From: Lacisediminimonas profundi
GTDB lineage: Bacteria > Pseudomonadota > Gammaproteobacteria > Burkholderiales > Burkholderiaceae_D
DNA length: 64,000 bases
NCBI RefSeq assembly: GCF_008831265.1
Contig: NZ_VTTH01000002.1
Span: 682,001-746,000, forward strand
Reading direction: 5' to 3'
Positions 44,258-53,068 of this stretch are shown in pieces (position 1 is the first letter of the stretch; each line of letters starts with the position of its first letter). A program made the position numbers and the translations under genes. A model generated the notes under the pieces. It did not search any database, was not told the DNA's origin, and was given only the letters and a program-made list of their open reading frames with translations.

Positions 44258-44973
44258 GCCGCGCTCCCGCCCAGATACGATCGCACCACTTCCGGATCGT
44301 TCGCCACCTGTTCCGGCTCGCCTTCCGCGATCTTGCGGCCATGGTGCACGACGACAATACGGTCTGAAAGTTGCATCACTGCTTTCATGTTATGTTCAAT
44401 TACCAGAACGCTAATGCCATCGCGCCGCAGGCCCAGCACCAGTTCGATCATGCCGGCGGTTTCCACCGTGTTCAATCCGGCCATCACCTCGTCGAGCAGC
44501 AACAGGCGCGGCCTGGTGGCGATCGCCTTGGCGACTTCCAGCCGCTTGCGGCCGGCCAGGGTCAGGGTGCGGGCGATCTGCTCCTCCCTCCCGTCCAGTC
44601 CTACGCGCTGCAATACCTGTCGTGCCGCGGCCTCCGCCGCGTCGCGGCGAGGTTCGTGCAGGAAGGCGCCGATCATCGCATTTTCCAGCACCGTCATTTC
44701 GCCGAAAGGGCGCACGATCTGGAAGGTGCGCGCCAGCCCGACGCTGCAAATCGCCGGCGCGTCCAGGCCGTCGATGCGGCGGCCGTCGAACCAGATCTGG
44801 CCCTCGCTGGGCGGCAGGAATCCGGATGCCATTGCAAACAAGGTGGTCTTGCCGGCGCCATTGGGACCGATCAGGCCGACGATCTCGCCCTCCTCCACAT
44901 GGAAGCTGACATCATCGGTTGCGCGCAAGCCGCCGAAATCGCGGCTGACATTGCGCAGTTCGAGCAGGCTCAT
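44254..44973 (-). CDS. livG: Liv-type ABC transporter ATPase LivG (second system)
   Basis: ATPase of 239 residues: Walker A GPNGAGKTT, LivG-type signature TLAGRKRLEVAKA, Walker B LLLLDEVMAGLN and VIEHNM. The start at 44973 begins MSLLELRNVSRDFGG and overlaps the livM stop (ATGA). The frame is open far upstream through livM, but that part is a shadow. It has the shortened interior typical of LivG from aromatic- or fatty-acid-type Liv systems. Confidence 0.93.
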   Translation of the reverse strand: MSLLELRNVSRDFGGLRATDDVSFHVEEGEIVGLIGPNGAGKTTLFAMASGFLPPSEGQIWFDGRRIDGLDAPAICSVGLARTFQIVRPFGEMTVLENAMIGAFLHEPRRDAAEAAARQVLQRVGLDGREEQIARTLTLAGRKRLEVAKAIATRPRLLLLDEVMAGLNTVETAGMIELVLGLRRDGISVLVIEHNMKAVMQLSDRIVVVHHGRKIAEGEPEQVANDPEVVRSYLGGSAA

Positions 44974-46082
44974 TGTGCGTCCTTCGCCAGTGTTGCCGAC
45001 GCTGCCGACGCTGCCGACGCTGTCGACCCTGCCGCGCCAGCACCACCCAGTCCGCGGCGGCGCGCGCGCCAGGCCTGGAGCCAGGCGCCCCAGCGCCGGA
45101 AAATCGCCATCATGCCGTAGGGTTCGTAGCGGATCACGATCATCAGCAGCAGGCCGTAGAGCATCATGTCGGCGCCCACCAGTCCGCCGGACACCGTGCG
45201 CGCGATCTCCTCGCCCGGCAACAGCAGCAGCGCACCCACCACCGGCCCCCACAGCGTGCCACGGCCGCCGATGATGCAGACCACGGCGATCACCACGCTC
45301 AGGTGCGCTCCGAACATCTTGTCGGGGCTGATGTAGAGAACGAACTGGGCGTAAAAGGTGCCGCCCAGCGCTGTCATTGCGGCACTGATGGCAGCCGCCT
45401 GCAGCTTGCAGCGGGTAGTGCGAACGCCCAGCGCCAGCGCCGCCTCCTGGTCGTTGCGCAGCGCCGCCAGGTAGTAGCCGAAACGGCTCTTCAGGATCGC
45501 ACGGTTGATCCACAGTCCGAAGCCGACGAAAACCAGGCCGATCACGTAATAGAACTCCTTGCGCGTATGCTGGAAATAGAGCGGCGCATCGCGCAGCAGC
45601 GTGACCTCCATGCCGCGCGGCCCGCCCAGCAGCACGTCGGCATTGTCGACCATTGTCTTGAGCACCATGCTGGACGCAATGGTAGCCAGCGCAAAATACG
45701 CGCCGCGCAGGCGCAGGCAGGAAAATCCGACCACCAGCGCAGCCACCGCCGCGAGCGCGGCCCCGGCCCACATGCCGAGCCAGGGCGTTATGCCCAGCTT
45801 CACGAACAGCCAGGTCGAGGCATACGCGCCAATGCCGAAATAGGCGGCATGACCCAGCGAAAGCTGGCCGGCAATCCCGCCCAGCACATTCCACGACAGT
45901 GCCAGGTAGGCATACATCAGCGTGCCCACTGCGACCGACAGCAGATACTGGTTGCCGGTCGTCAGCGGCGCCAGCGCAAGCAGCAGGATGACGGCCGGCC
46001 ACAGCCAGCCGGGGAGCGATCTTGCAGCAGGTGCTGCACCAGATATTGGTGCAGGTATAGAAGCAGGTTTTGCAGCCATCAT
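44970..46082 (-). CDS. livM: Liv-type ABC transporter permease LivM (second system)
   Basis: Permease of 370 residues starting at the ATG at 46082, which overlaps the livH stop. The SWNVLGGIAGQLSLGHAAYF motif near residues 65-85 and GGRGTLWGPVVGALLLL mark LivM. About eight hydrophobic helices are seen. The last 20 residues are an Ala/Ser-rich tail (SAASAASATL) encoded by short DNA repeats, probably a dispensable cytoplasmic end. Confidence 0.92.
   Translation of the reverse strand: MMAAKPASIPAPISGAAPAARSLPGWLWPAVILLLALAPLTTGNQYLLSVAVGTLMYAYLALSWNVLGGIAGQLSLGHAAYFGIGAYASTWLFVKLGITPWLGMWAGAALAAVAALVVGFSCLRLRGAYFALATIASSMVLKTMVDNADVLLGGPRGMEVTLLRDAPLYFQHTRKEFYYVIGLVFVGFGLWINRAILKSRFGYYLAALRNDQEAALALGVRTTRCKLQAAAISAAMTALGGTFYAQFVLYISPDKMFGAHLSVVIAVVCIIGGRGTLWGPVVGALLLLPGEEIARTVSGGLVGADMMLYGLLLMIVIRYEPYGMMAIFRRWGAWLQAWRARRRGLGGAGAAGSTASAASAASATLAKDAQ
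44992..45027 (-). repeat. Four 9-bp repeats at the 3' end of livM
   Basis: Near-identical units GTTGCCGAC, GCTGCCGAC, GCTGCCGAC and GCTGTCGAC encode the SAASAA-type tail of LivM. The frame is kept by any copy change. Confidence 0.75.
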
Positions 46083-46960
46083 TCGCTTTCGATTCCAAGC
46101 AGCCCGTTCGGACGGAAGTACATCACACCAAGGAACAGCAGGAAGATCAGCGCCTCGGCCCAGGTGACCGGAATCAGCTGGCTGCCGACCGACTCCAGGA
46201 CGCCGACGATGATGCCGCCAAGGAAGGCGCCGCCAACCGAGCCGATCCCGCCCAGCACCACGATCACGAACGCGCGCAGCCCGAAGACATCGCCGACAAA
46301 AGGATTGACCGGGTACAGCGACAGCAGCAGCGCGCCCGCCACGCCCAGCACGCCGAGGCCGATCGCGAACGACATCCGGTAGACGTGGCTGCTGTCGATG
46401 CCCAGCACGCCCGCCGCTTCGCGGTCCTGGCCGGTGGCGCGGATCGCGCGCCCGGCCGCGGTGAAGCGCAGGAACGCGACCAACGCGACCGTCAGCGCGA
46501 CCGACACCACCAGGCCGGCCACCTGCGGATAGGTGAACACCAGGTCGCCGTACGCCAGCACGCCGTTGGACCAGGGACTGTCCAGCGAACGGCTGTCGGG
46601 GCCGACCAGCGCCAGGAATGCGTGGTCGAGGAAGATCCACAGTCCGGTGGTGAAGATCAGCACTCCGATCGACTCGCGTGCGATTTCCTTGCGGTAGATG
46701 TCGTCGATCAGCCAGCGCTGGCAGGCATAACCGACCACGAACAGGACCGCCGCGCACAGCGGCGCGGTGGCCAGCGGATGAAGCCCCAATTTCGTGCCCA
46801 ACGCAAATGACACGTACATCGCCATCATCAGGAACGAGCCGTGCGCGAAATTGATGATCTTCATCACCCCGAACTGCAGGCTCAGGCCGAGCGCAATCAG
46901 GCCGTAGACGGCACCAGCCGCGATCCCGCTCAGCAAAGCCTGCAACAAAGTACTAGCCAT
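46079..46960 (-). CDS. livH: Liv-type ABC transporter permease LivH (second system)
   Basis: Permease of 293 residues with the LivH pattern IAAGAVYGLIALGLSLQFG and MKIINFAHGSFLMMAMY near the N-terminus, and VVLGGIGSVGGAFLGG in the second half. It lies 46 bases after the binding-protein gene and overlaps livM by ATGA. Together with LivM it forms the channel for the substrate delivered by the binding protein at 47007. Confidence 0.93.
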   Translation of the reverse strand: MASTLLQALLSGIAAGAVYGLIALGLSLQFGVMKIINFAHGSFLMMAMYVSFALGTKLGLHPLATAPLCAAVLFVVGYACQRWLIDDIYRKEIARESIGVLIFTTGLWIFLDHAFLALVGPDSRSLDSPWSNGVLAYGDLVFTYPQVAGLVVSVALTVALVAFLRFTAAGRAIRATGQDREAAGVLGIDSSHVYRMSFAIGLGVLGVAGALLLSLYPVNPFVGDVFGLRAFVIVVLGGIGSVGGAFLGGIIVGVLESVGSQLIPVTWAEALIFLLFLGVMYFRPNGLLGIESE

Positions 46961-47006
46961 TGGCTATCCCATTCATGTAGAGCACGGAATTGTGCAGTGG
47001 CTTGAC

Positions 47007-48293
47007 TTAACGGGCCACGACCGGCCAGACCGGCTTGTAGCTCTTCGACGCCAGGTTCTCCGGCCACACCGTGCGGTACTGCCCTTCCGGCGTGATCTGC
47101 TGCATCACATAGCGCTTCTTCGGGTTCTGGCCCTTGGCGTCGATGACGATGTCGTAGCCAACCAGCCTGGTCAGGTCGGTGTTCTCGATCTTCGTCTTTG
47201 CAAGCGCATTGCGGATCGATTCCGGATCTGCCTTGCCGGCACGTTCGAGCGCATCCTTGATCACCCATGTGGCTGCATAGGCGCTGACCGACAGTTCGTT
47301 GGGCTCTACCTTGTTGGCGGCCAGGAACTCATCCCAGAAACGCTTGGCGAACGGTGTCGTGATCGCCGACTCGTAGCCAGCCCAGCCATTGGTGGTGTAG
47401 ACGTGCGTCGCCACTTGCTTGGTGACCAGGGGGATGAAGTTGCTGTCAATCTGGCCGGCAGCGCTGCCGATGTAGGCCATCGGATTGACCTGCATCTGGG
47501 CCATCAGCTTGTGCAACTGGACCGCATCGGTCGCATAGGAGGTGACCGTGACCACGTCAGGCTTCTTGCCCTTCACCTTCAGCACCAGCGGCCGCAGGTC
47601 GGGCGAATTGGGCGGATAGCCCTCGTCAAGCACGACCTCGATCCCGGCTGCCTTGAATTTCGCGCGCAGGGTGTTGGCCATGTCCTGGCCCCAATCGGTG
47701 TTCTCGTAAATGATGGCGGCAGTCTTGGCCTGCTTGCCCAGGTTCTTGTTGGCCCAGCCCACGAAATCGGCCATGCTGCCGGCGTTGGCCGAGGCTGGCA
47801 CCTGCGTCGGCCGGAACACATACTTGAAGCCGCGCTCGGTGATGTCGGCCTTGGCCGACAGGTCCACCACCCACGGCGTGCGATATTTCTCGGCGACCGC
47901 GGTAGCCGGGAACGTCACGCCGCTCTGGAATGCGCCCAGCAGCACGGGAGTCTTCTCGCGCGTGATCAGGCGCTCGGTTTCGGTGATTGCGACCTTGGCG
48001 TCGCCGCGCGTATCGACTTCCACCAGTTCGAGTTTGGCCCCGCCCATCGACTTGATGCCGCCGCCTTCATTGATGTGCTTGATCGCCAGGTGGGTGGCGC
48101 GCGACATGTCCTTGCCGATCGATGCGGCTGCGCTGCCCGACAAGGGGATCAGGTAGCCAATTCGTACCGGATCGGCGGCATGGGCGCTGGCGGCAAACAG
48201 CGAGGCGATTGCGCATGCAAGGCCGGTCCTGATCGCGAGACCGTTGTGACGGTGGGCTGCGTTCATCTTGTTGATGTGGTTCATGTCGTTCAT
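47007..48293 (-). CDS. Liv-type ABC transporter periplasmic binding protein (second system)
   Basis: Solute-binding protein of 428 residues. The ATG at 48293 has AGGA six bases upstream; the start is followed by an unusually long N-region (MNDMNHINKMNAAHRHNG) before the hydrophobic core, and cleavage is likely at AHA/ADP. The mature protein opens VRIGYLIPLSGSAAASIGKD, the type I binding fold. It follows the dioxygenase gene by 74 bases. The presence of an acyl ligase upstream and a lipase downstream suggests a carboxylate or lipid-derived ligand rather than an amino acid. Confidence 0.9.
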   Translation of the reverse strand: MNDMNHINKMNAAHRHNGLAIRTGLACAIASLFAASAHAADPVRIGYLIPLSGSAAASIGKDMSRATHLAIKHINEGGGIKSMGGAKLELVEVDTRGDAKVAITETERLITREKTPVLLGAFQSGVTFPATAVAEKYRTPWVVDLSAKADITERGFKYVFRPTQVPASANAGSMADFVGWANKNLGKQAKTAAIIYENTDWGQDMANTLRAKFKAAGIEVVLDEGYPPNSPDLRPLVLKVKGKKPDVVTVTSYATDAVQLHKLMAQMQVNPMAYIGSAAGQIDSNFIPLVTKQVATHVYTTNGWAGYESAITTPFAKRFWDEFLAANKVEPNELSVSAYAATWVIKDALERAGKADPESIRNALAKTKIENTDLTRLVGYDIVIDAKGQNPKKRYVMQQITPEGQYRTVWPENLASKSYKPVWPVVAR

Positions 48294-48367
48294 GTTGATC
48301 CTGTCTCCTCTTTTGTGCTCTCTTGCGTTGAACTGCGGTTCCTTGCTTGTTGTTCCTGCCGGCCAGA

Positions 48368-49300
48368 TCAACGCGTGCGCGGAGCGCGCGACGAAAAGCC
48401 TAACAGGTAACGTGCTTCATGGGACAGCGTTGGAATCACTTCCGGCGGCAGCGTCGAGGTGAAATCGCAGAAGCCGCGCAGCCATGAAACGTTGTAGTTG
48501 CAAAGGATTGCGCGCCGCTGCCCGGCGGTGCTGTTGGGCCCCGACCGATGCCAGGTATTGGACAGCCAGATGGCGACCGAACCGGCCGGCGCAGTCAGGG
48601 TCACTTCGCCTTCCAGCGGGTCCCCGCCCCATGGCGGAGCCTTGCGCAGCAGATGGCTGCCCGGCATCACGCGGGTGGCGCCGTTATCGGCGGTGAAGTC
48701 GTCCAGCAGCCACACGTTCTGTAGCGTCAGCGGGAATTCCGGAAGCGGCTCGGGTATCTGGCCCAGCGGTGCGTCCACATGCCAGGCGCCGCCGCCGGTT
48801 TGCGGACCGATGCTGGTGGACTGGAAATCATGCAGTCCGCAATCCTGCCCCAGCACATGGCGCGCCAGCGCCAGCACCGCTGGATGCTGCATCAGGGGCA
48901 GCAGGCCGGGTGCCTTGCCTGGCAAATTCCAGACGCGCTGCGAGCGGTCATTGTCGAACAGCGTGGGAAGGTGCAGGAAGTTTTTCGACACTTTCCCGAT
49001 CGGCACCGGCCACCGGGTATCGGCATTATCGCGCCGGTAGGCGTGGATGCGCGCCACCATCCGCTTGGCCTCCGCATCGCTGACCGTGTAGTGCTTGCGG
49101 TAGTAGGCCTCGATCTCGGCATCGTCCTCATGCACCTCCTCGTCCAGCGGCAGCGGGTTGGCCAGCTCGTCTGCCATCAACTGTTCGACCTGCCTGCGCG
49201 CATCCTGAAGCTGGTCGGCGTCGAGCACGTTCTCGATCACCACGTAGCCGTCGCGTGTCAGTTTTTCTTTCAGTGCATCCATGTCCAGCGTTCGGCTCAT
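48368..49300 (-). CDS. Phytanoyl-CoA dioxygenase (PhyH) family protein 1
   Basis: Fe(II)/2-oxoglutarate oxygenase of 310 residues. The iron triad is His174 and Asp176 (AWHVDAPLG) with His251 (NTWHRSGPN); Arg262 or Arg263 would bind 2-oxoglutarate. DNGATRVMPGSH is the family core loop. PhyH enzymes hydroxylate acyl-CoA or free organic substrates. The ATG at 49300 overlaps the ligase stop as ATGA. It is one of two PhyH genes flanking one acyl-CoA ligase, so the substrate may be an acyl-CoA. The exact reaction is unknown. Confidence 0.9.
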   Translation of the reverse strand: MSRTLDMDALKEKLTRDGYVVIENVLDADQLQDARRQVEQLMADELANPLPLDEEVHEDDAEIEAYYRKHYTVSDAEAKRMVARIHAYRRDNADTRWPVPIGKVSKNFLHLPTLFDNDRSQRVWNLPGKAPGLLPLMQHPAVLALARHVLGQDCGLHDFQSTSIGPQTGGGAWHVDAPLGQIPEPLPEFPLTLQNVWLLDDFTADNGATRVMPGSHLLRKAPPWGGDPLEGEVTLTAPAGSVAIWLSNTWHRSGPNSTAGQRRAILCNYNVSWLRGFCDFTSTLPPEVIPTLSHEARYLLGFSSRAPRTR

Positions 49301-50880
49301 CGTCCTTGCCCTCCTTCGTTCGATTTGTTTGGAACCGCGGCCAATTCATTGCGCGCCAGCTTGCCGACGCTGGTGCGCGGCAGCCGCTCGGCGATCCCGA
49401 TCCGGCGCGGCACCTTGTAGCCGGCCAACAGCTTTTCGCAATGCCGGCGCAGCATGATCTCGTCCGGCTTCGTCCCCGGCGCCGGGGTGACCCACGCGTG
49501 CACTGCACGGCCGGCACGCTCGTCCGGCACGCCGAATGCGGCGGCTTCGCCGACCTCGGGATGCGACAGCAGCGCGCGCTCCACTTCACCCGGATATACC
49601 TTGAAGCCGGAAACATTGATGACATCATCGCGACGGCCGAGGATGAACACGTAGCCATCCTCGTCACGGCGGGCGACGTCACCGGTGTACAGCCAGCCGT
49701 CGCGCAAGGTGCGTGCAGTCAGCTCCGGCAGGTTGCGGTAGCCCGCCATCACATGCGGCCCGCGCACGCGAATCTCGCCGGCCTCGCCCGCCGCCAGCTC
49801 GCGGCTGCCGGTCGCCAGGTCAACGATCTGGAACTCGCTGGCCGGAACCGGCAGCCCAACCGAACCTGGCTTGCGCTCCCGGCTCACCGGATTGTAAGTA
49901 AGGCAGGGGCCGCCCTCGCTCATCCCGTAGCCTTCGTAAATCGGGCAGCCGGTAACCTCTTCGAAACGCGCAAGCAGCTCACGCGGCAGCGGCGCTGCGC
50001 CGGAATAGCAAGCGCGCAAGCGCGATCGCAACAGCCGCACCAGCTGCTCCTGAAGCAGCAGGTCGTGGAAAACAGCAGGCGCCGCCGACATCAGCGTCAC
50101 ACCCTGCTCTTCGATCGCTGCAATCACTGCCTGCGGATCGAAGCGCCGGTGGATCACCAGCTTGCTGCGCGCCGCCACCGCCAGATGCAGCGACATCGCC
50201 ACCGCTGAAACATGGAACAGCGGCATCACGCACAACACCACCTCGGCGCCGGCACGGGTCGGCAGCCATGCCTCGCGCTGTGCCAGGTTCCAGGCCAGGT
50301 GGCGATGGAGGATATTGACCCCCTTGGAGCGGCCGGTGGTGCCGCCGGTGTATTGCAGTGTCGCCAGGTCGTCGTGCGATGGCAGGGTGGCCGGCAATTC
50401 GCGGATGGATTCCAGCAGCGCCATGAAGCCGGCGCCACCCGCGGTCGCGCGGATCGCCTGCGGCGGCAGCAGCGGGCACACCAGGCCCGGATCGAAGTTC
50501 ACCGAGTCATCGTGCAGCACCATGATCGGGTCGGCGTCCGCCAGCAGCGCCTGCAACTCCTGGGCAGTGAAGCGGGGATTGAGCGGAACCGCCTGCGCGC
50601 GCAGCGCATGGACGGCAAACGTGGCGACCGCCAGGTCGAGCGAATTCTGCATGACCAGCGCCACCCGGTCGCCGGGCCGCACGCGGGAAGATAGTTGATG
50701 CGCCAGCGCACCCACCACGCCGGCATACTGGGCCCAGGTCAGGCACGCGCCCTCGAACTCGATCGCGCATTGGTCGGGCGCTTGCTGCGCCGCGTCCACG
50801 AGCAGATGCACCACCGACAGCGGCACTGACGCCGCCACCACGGCGCTCACCGGCCCTGCCGACCCCACTGCTGCTGTCAC
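49297..50880 (-). CDS. AMP-forming acyl-CoA ligase between two PhyH genes
   Basis: Adenylate-forming ligase of 527 residues. Motifs are LQYTGGTTGRSKGV, YEGYGMSEGGP, YTGDVARRDEDGY, GRRDDVINVSGFKVYPGEVE and the catalytic lysine in RTSVGKLARNEL. The GTG start at 50880 overlaps the upstream PhyH stop (GTGA), and its own stop overlaps the next PhyH start, so all three are translationally coupled. It would activate a carboxylic acid for the flanking dioxygenases or their product. Substrate class is not evident. Confidence 0.9.
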   Translation of the reverse strand: MTAAVGSAGPVSAVVAASVPLSVVHLLVDAAQQAPDQCAIEFEGACLTWAQYAGVVGALAHQLSSRVRPGDRVALVMQNSLDLAVATFAVHALRAQAVPLNPRFTAQELQALLADADPIMVLHDDSVNFDPGLVCPLLPPQAIRATAGGAGFMALLESIRELPATLPSHDDLATLQYTGGTTGRSKGVNILHRHLAWNLAQREAWLPTRAGAEVVLCVMPLFHVSAVAMSLHLAVAARSKLVIHRRFDPQAVIAAIEEQGVTLMSAAPAVFHDLLLQEQLVRLLRSRLRACYSGAAPLPRELLARFEEVTGCPIYEGYGMSEGGPCLTYNPVSRERKPGSVGLPVPASEFQIVDLATGSRELAAGEAGEIRVRGPHVMAGYRNLPELTARTLRDGWLYTGDVARRDEDGYVFILGRRDDVINVSGFKVYPGEVERALLSHPEVGEAAAFGVPDERAGRAVHAWVTPAPGTKPDEIMLRRHCEKLLAGYKVPRRIGIAERLPRTSVGKLARNELAAVPNKSNEGGQGR

Positions 50881-51722
50881 GGCCGCTCTGCTCCGGCGCG
50901 TTGCTTCTTCAGGTCGGCCGCTTCCCACACCGTGCGCTTGCCACGCTCGTGGCCCAGCAGCGTGATCGGATCCTGGTTGTCGATATGGCCGAACTGCCCC
51001 TTGTAAATGCTGTAGCCGCACAACTCCTGCAGCCGGCGCGGCATGCGCGCGACGGTTTCACGGGGAATGCCGAGCTGCAGGTTTTCCTGCTGGCGCAGCC
51101 AGCCCGCGCAGTAATAGCAGGACAGCGCGTAGCGCCGTTCATTGCTGGTGTTGGCGCCGCCGTGATGCCAGAGCGCGCTGTCGAACAGCATGATGCTGCC
51201 GCTCTTCATGGTCGCCTTGATGGTCGGCACATCCTCATCCGGACGCGGGGAATGGTCGTAGCGATGGCTGCCGGGCACCACATGCGTGGCGCCGTTATCT
51301 TCGGTGAAATCGGACAGCGCCCAGATCGCGTTCAGGGACAAGGGCGGGCGCGGACGCGGCAGCGGTATCTGCTGCACGTCCTCATGCAGCGGCTGCCGCT
51401 CCTGGCCGGGCCCCAGCGTCAGCGACACCAGCGAGGAAAGCAGCAACTCGCGATCGAGCAGAGCCTCGGCCAGGGACAGGACTTCGGGCTGGAGCGGGAC
51501 CTGCCAGAACGCGTCATCCCGCGCCAGCAGGTTATTGATGCGAACCGTCTTCAGGCCTTCGAAACTGGTCCGGGCGTAGCCCAGCCCATATTCTTTCTCG
51601 ACCCGCTGCAAGGCCTCGACCAGCATCGCCACCTGTGCGGGCGGAATGATCTCCGGCAAAACGACATAGCCGTCGCGCTCGAAATCGGCGCGCCAGGCAT
51701 CATTGCGGTCAGGCGTAGTCAC
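50877..51722 (-). CDS. Phytanoyl-CoA dioxygenase (PhyH) family protein 2
   Basis: Second Fe(II)/2-oxoglutarate oxygenase, 281 residues. Iron ligands are His113 and Asp115 (PLHEDVQQI) and His186 (LWHHGGANTS), with Arg196 or Arg197 as the likely 2-oxoglutarate anchor. DNGATHVVPGSH is shared with PhyH 1, but the two proteins are otherwise divergent, so they may act at different steps. The start is a GTG at 51722 with GGAG eight bases upstream. It is the first gene of the minus-strand chain and is divergent from an AraC-type regulator. Confidence 0.9.
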   Translation of the reverse strand: MTTPDRNDAWRADFERDGYVVLPEIIPPAQVAMLVEALQRVEKEYGLGYARTSFEGLKTVRINNLLARDDAFWQVPLQPEVLSLAEALLDRELLLSSLVSLTLGPGQERQPLHEDVQQIPLPRPRPPLSLNAIWALSDFTEDNGATHVVPGSHRYDHSPRPDEDVPTIKATMKSGSIMLFDSALWHHGGANTSNERRYALSCYYCAGWLRQQENLQLGIPRETVARMPRRLQELCGYSIYKGQFGHIDNQDPITLLGHERGKRTVWEAADLKKQRAGAERP

Positions 51723-51972
51723 GCAAGCGTCTCCATTGTATTCTTGGACATTCTGGAAAATTCCGGTGCATTGGCGGGCGCAGTGCCCCGATGCAGGAGA
51801 TTGTCAAATTCCGTCCGCGACTGCGCAAGAGCAGGCAGTCCACGGCGGCTTTGCACAGCATCCACAGCGAGCGCAGGAATGTGAGCAAGGACAGAGAACA
51901 CGTAATTCACGACGGCGCAGGAAATGCGGCACAGACCGCGTTCCCGCCGCTGGACACAAAGGAGACAAGGGG

Positions 51973-52917
51973 ATGGCTGGGATTTCTTACCACCGCAGCA
52001 CCGCGCAGGTCGCGCCGCCAGAGCAGTTTTCCTACTGGCGCGAAGCGATTACCGACGCTTTCGTTCCGCTCGAGCCGGAACGCGATCCGCAGGCGGCTTT
52101 TGCCGGCAATATCGATGCCCGCATGCTTCCCGAACTGCGCACCTCGACCATTACCGCCGACGCCCACGCGGTCCGGCTGAGCGCAAGCGGCGTGGCGCGC
52201 AGCAGTGCGGCCCCCTTCTTCGTCAACCTGCTGCAGCGCGGAGAGGCGCTGGTCCACCAGGGTGGCCAGGTACGCCACGCGCGCGCCGGCGACATCTACG
52301 TGGTCGACTGCGGGTCACCATGGGAGGTGTCCTTCCTCAGCGATTTCCAGATGTTCTGCGTCGAGGTCGATGAATCCATGCTGCGGCCGCGCCTGGGCCG
52401 CCACGGTCGCCTGAGCACCTCCGTACTGGAAGGAAACAGCAGCGCCGGCCGCGCCTTGGGCGGCTACCTGCAACTGGTCAGGGGGCTGCCGGAGGATGAC
52501 CTGGGGGACATGCAGTCGATGCTGTCTGCGCATTGCTGCGACCTGGTCGCCCACGGGCAGATGCGTGGCATCGGGGCTGACAACACCCGTGACCAGCTGC
52601 GCGCCGAACTGCGGGAGCGGATTTTCGGTTTCATGCACCGCAACATGCACGACCATGACTTGTGTCCGGACACGGTATGCGCCCAGTTGCGCATATCGCG
52701 CAGCTACCTGTTCAAGATACTTGCGCTGGAAGGCCTGACTTTCAGGGGCTATCTGCGGGAGTGCAGGCTGCTGGCCTGCCGCCAGGCGCTTCGTTCGGTG
52801 CCGGGCCGCTCGATCGGGGAGATCGCGGCAGCCCACGGATTTCCGGAGGTATCGTCCTTCAACCGCGCCTTCCGCGCTCGTTTCGGGCAGACGCCCGGGC
52901 AGGCCCGCGGGACCTGA
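51973..52917 (+). CDS. AraC family transcriptional regulator
   Basis: Regulator of 314 residues. The N-terminal 190 residues resemble the AraC_binding_2 ligand domain (FSYWREAITDAFVPLEPE, then a barrel region with HARAGDIYVVDCG). The C-terminal AraC helix-turn-helix pair spans about 215-312: VCAQLRISRSYLFKIL and the second helix in IGEIAAAHGFPEVSSFNRAF. AGGAG nine bases before the ATG supports the start. Being divergent from the PhyH-ligase operon across 250 bases, it is the likely activator of that operon and may sense its substrate. Confidence 0.92.
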   Translation: MAGISYHRSTAQVAPPEQFSYWREAITDAFVPLEPERDPQAAFAGNIDARMLPELRTSTITADAHAVRLSASGVARSSAAPFFVNLLQRGEALVHQGGQVRHARAGDIYVVDCGSPWEVSFLSDFQMFCVEVDESMLRPRLGRHGRLSTSVLEGNSSAGRALGGYLQLVRGLPEDDLGDMQSMLSAHCCDLVAHGQMRGIGADNTRDQLRAELRERIFGFMHRNMHDHDLCPDTVCAQLRISRSYLFKILALEGLTFRGYLRECRLLACRQALRSVPGRSIGEIAAAHGFPEVSSFNRAFRARFGQTPGQARGT

Positions 52918-53068
52918 GCCCGACACGTACAGGCTCAGCAGTTAGTGGCTATGGTGCGCCCAAGTCTGCTGCGCCTCGTCTCACATGCACTGGACAGGAG
53001 CAGTATGCAGCGAAAGGGGACGCCGGCGGTCTGCTGTATCATCCCGTTCCTGAAAACGAAAGCCGCGC

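Noticed and set aside
43382-45274. A 630-codon plus-strand frame across livF, livG and part of livM
   Set aside because: It runs antisense through three well-supported transporter genes and has a Ser/Arg-rich composition typical of antisense frames.
46992-48410. A 472-codon plus-strand frame opposite the second binding protein
   Set aside because: The minus-strand gene has signal peptide, Shine-Dalgarno and family motifs; the antisense product has none.
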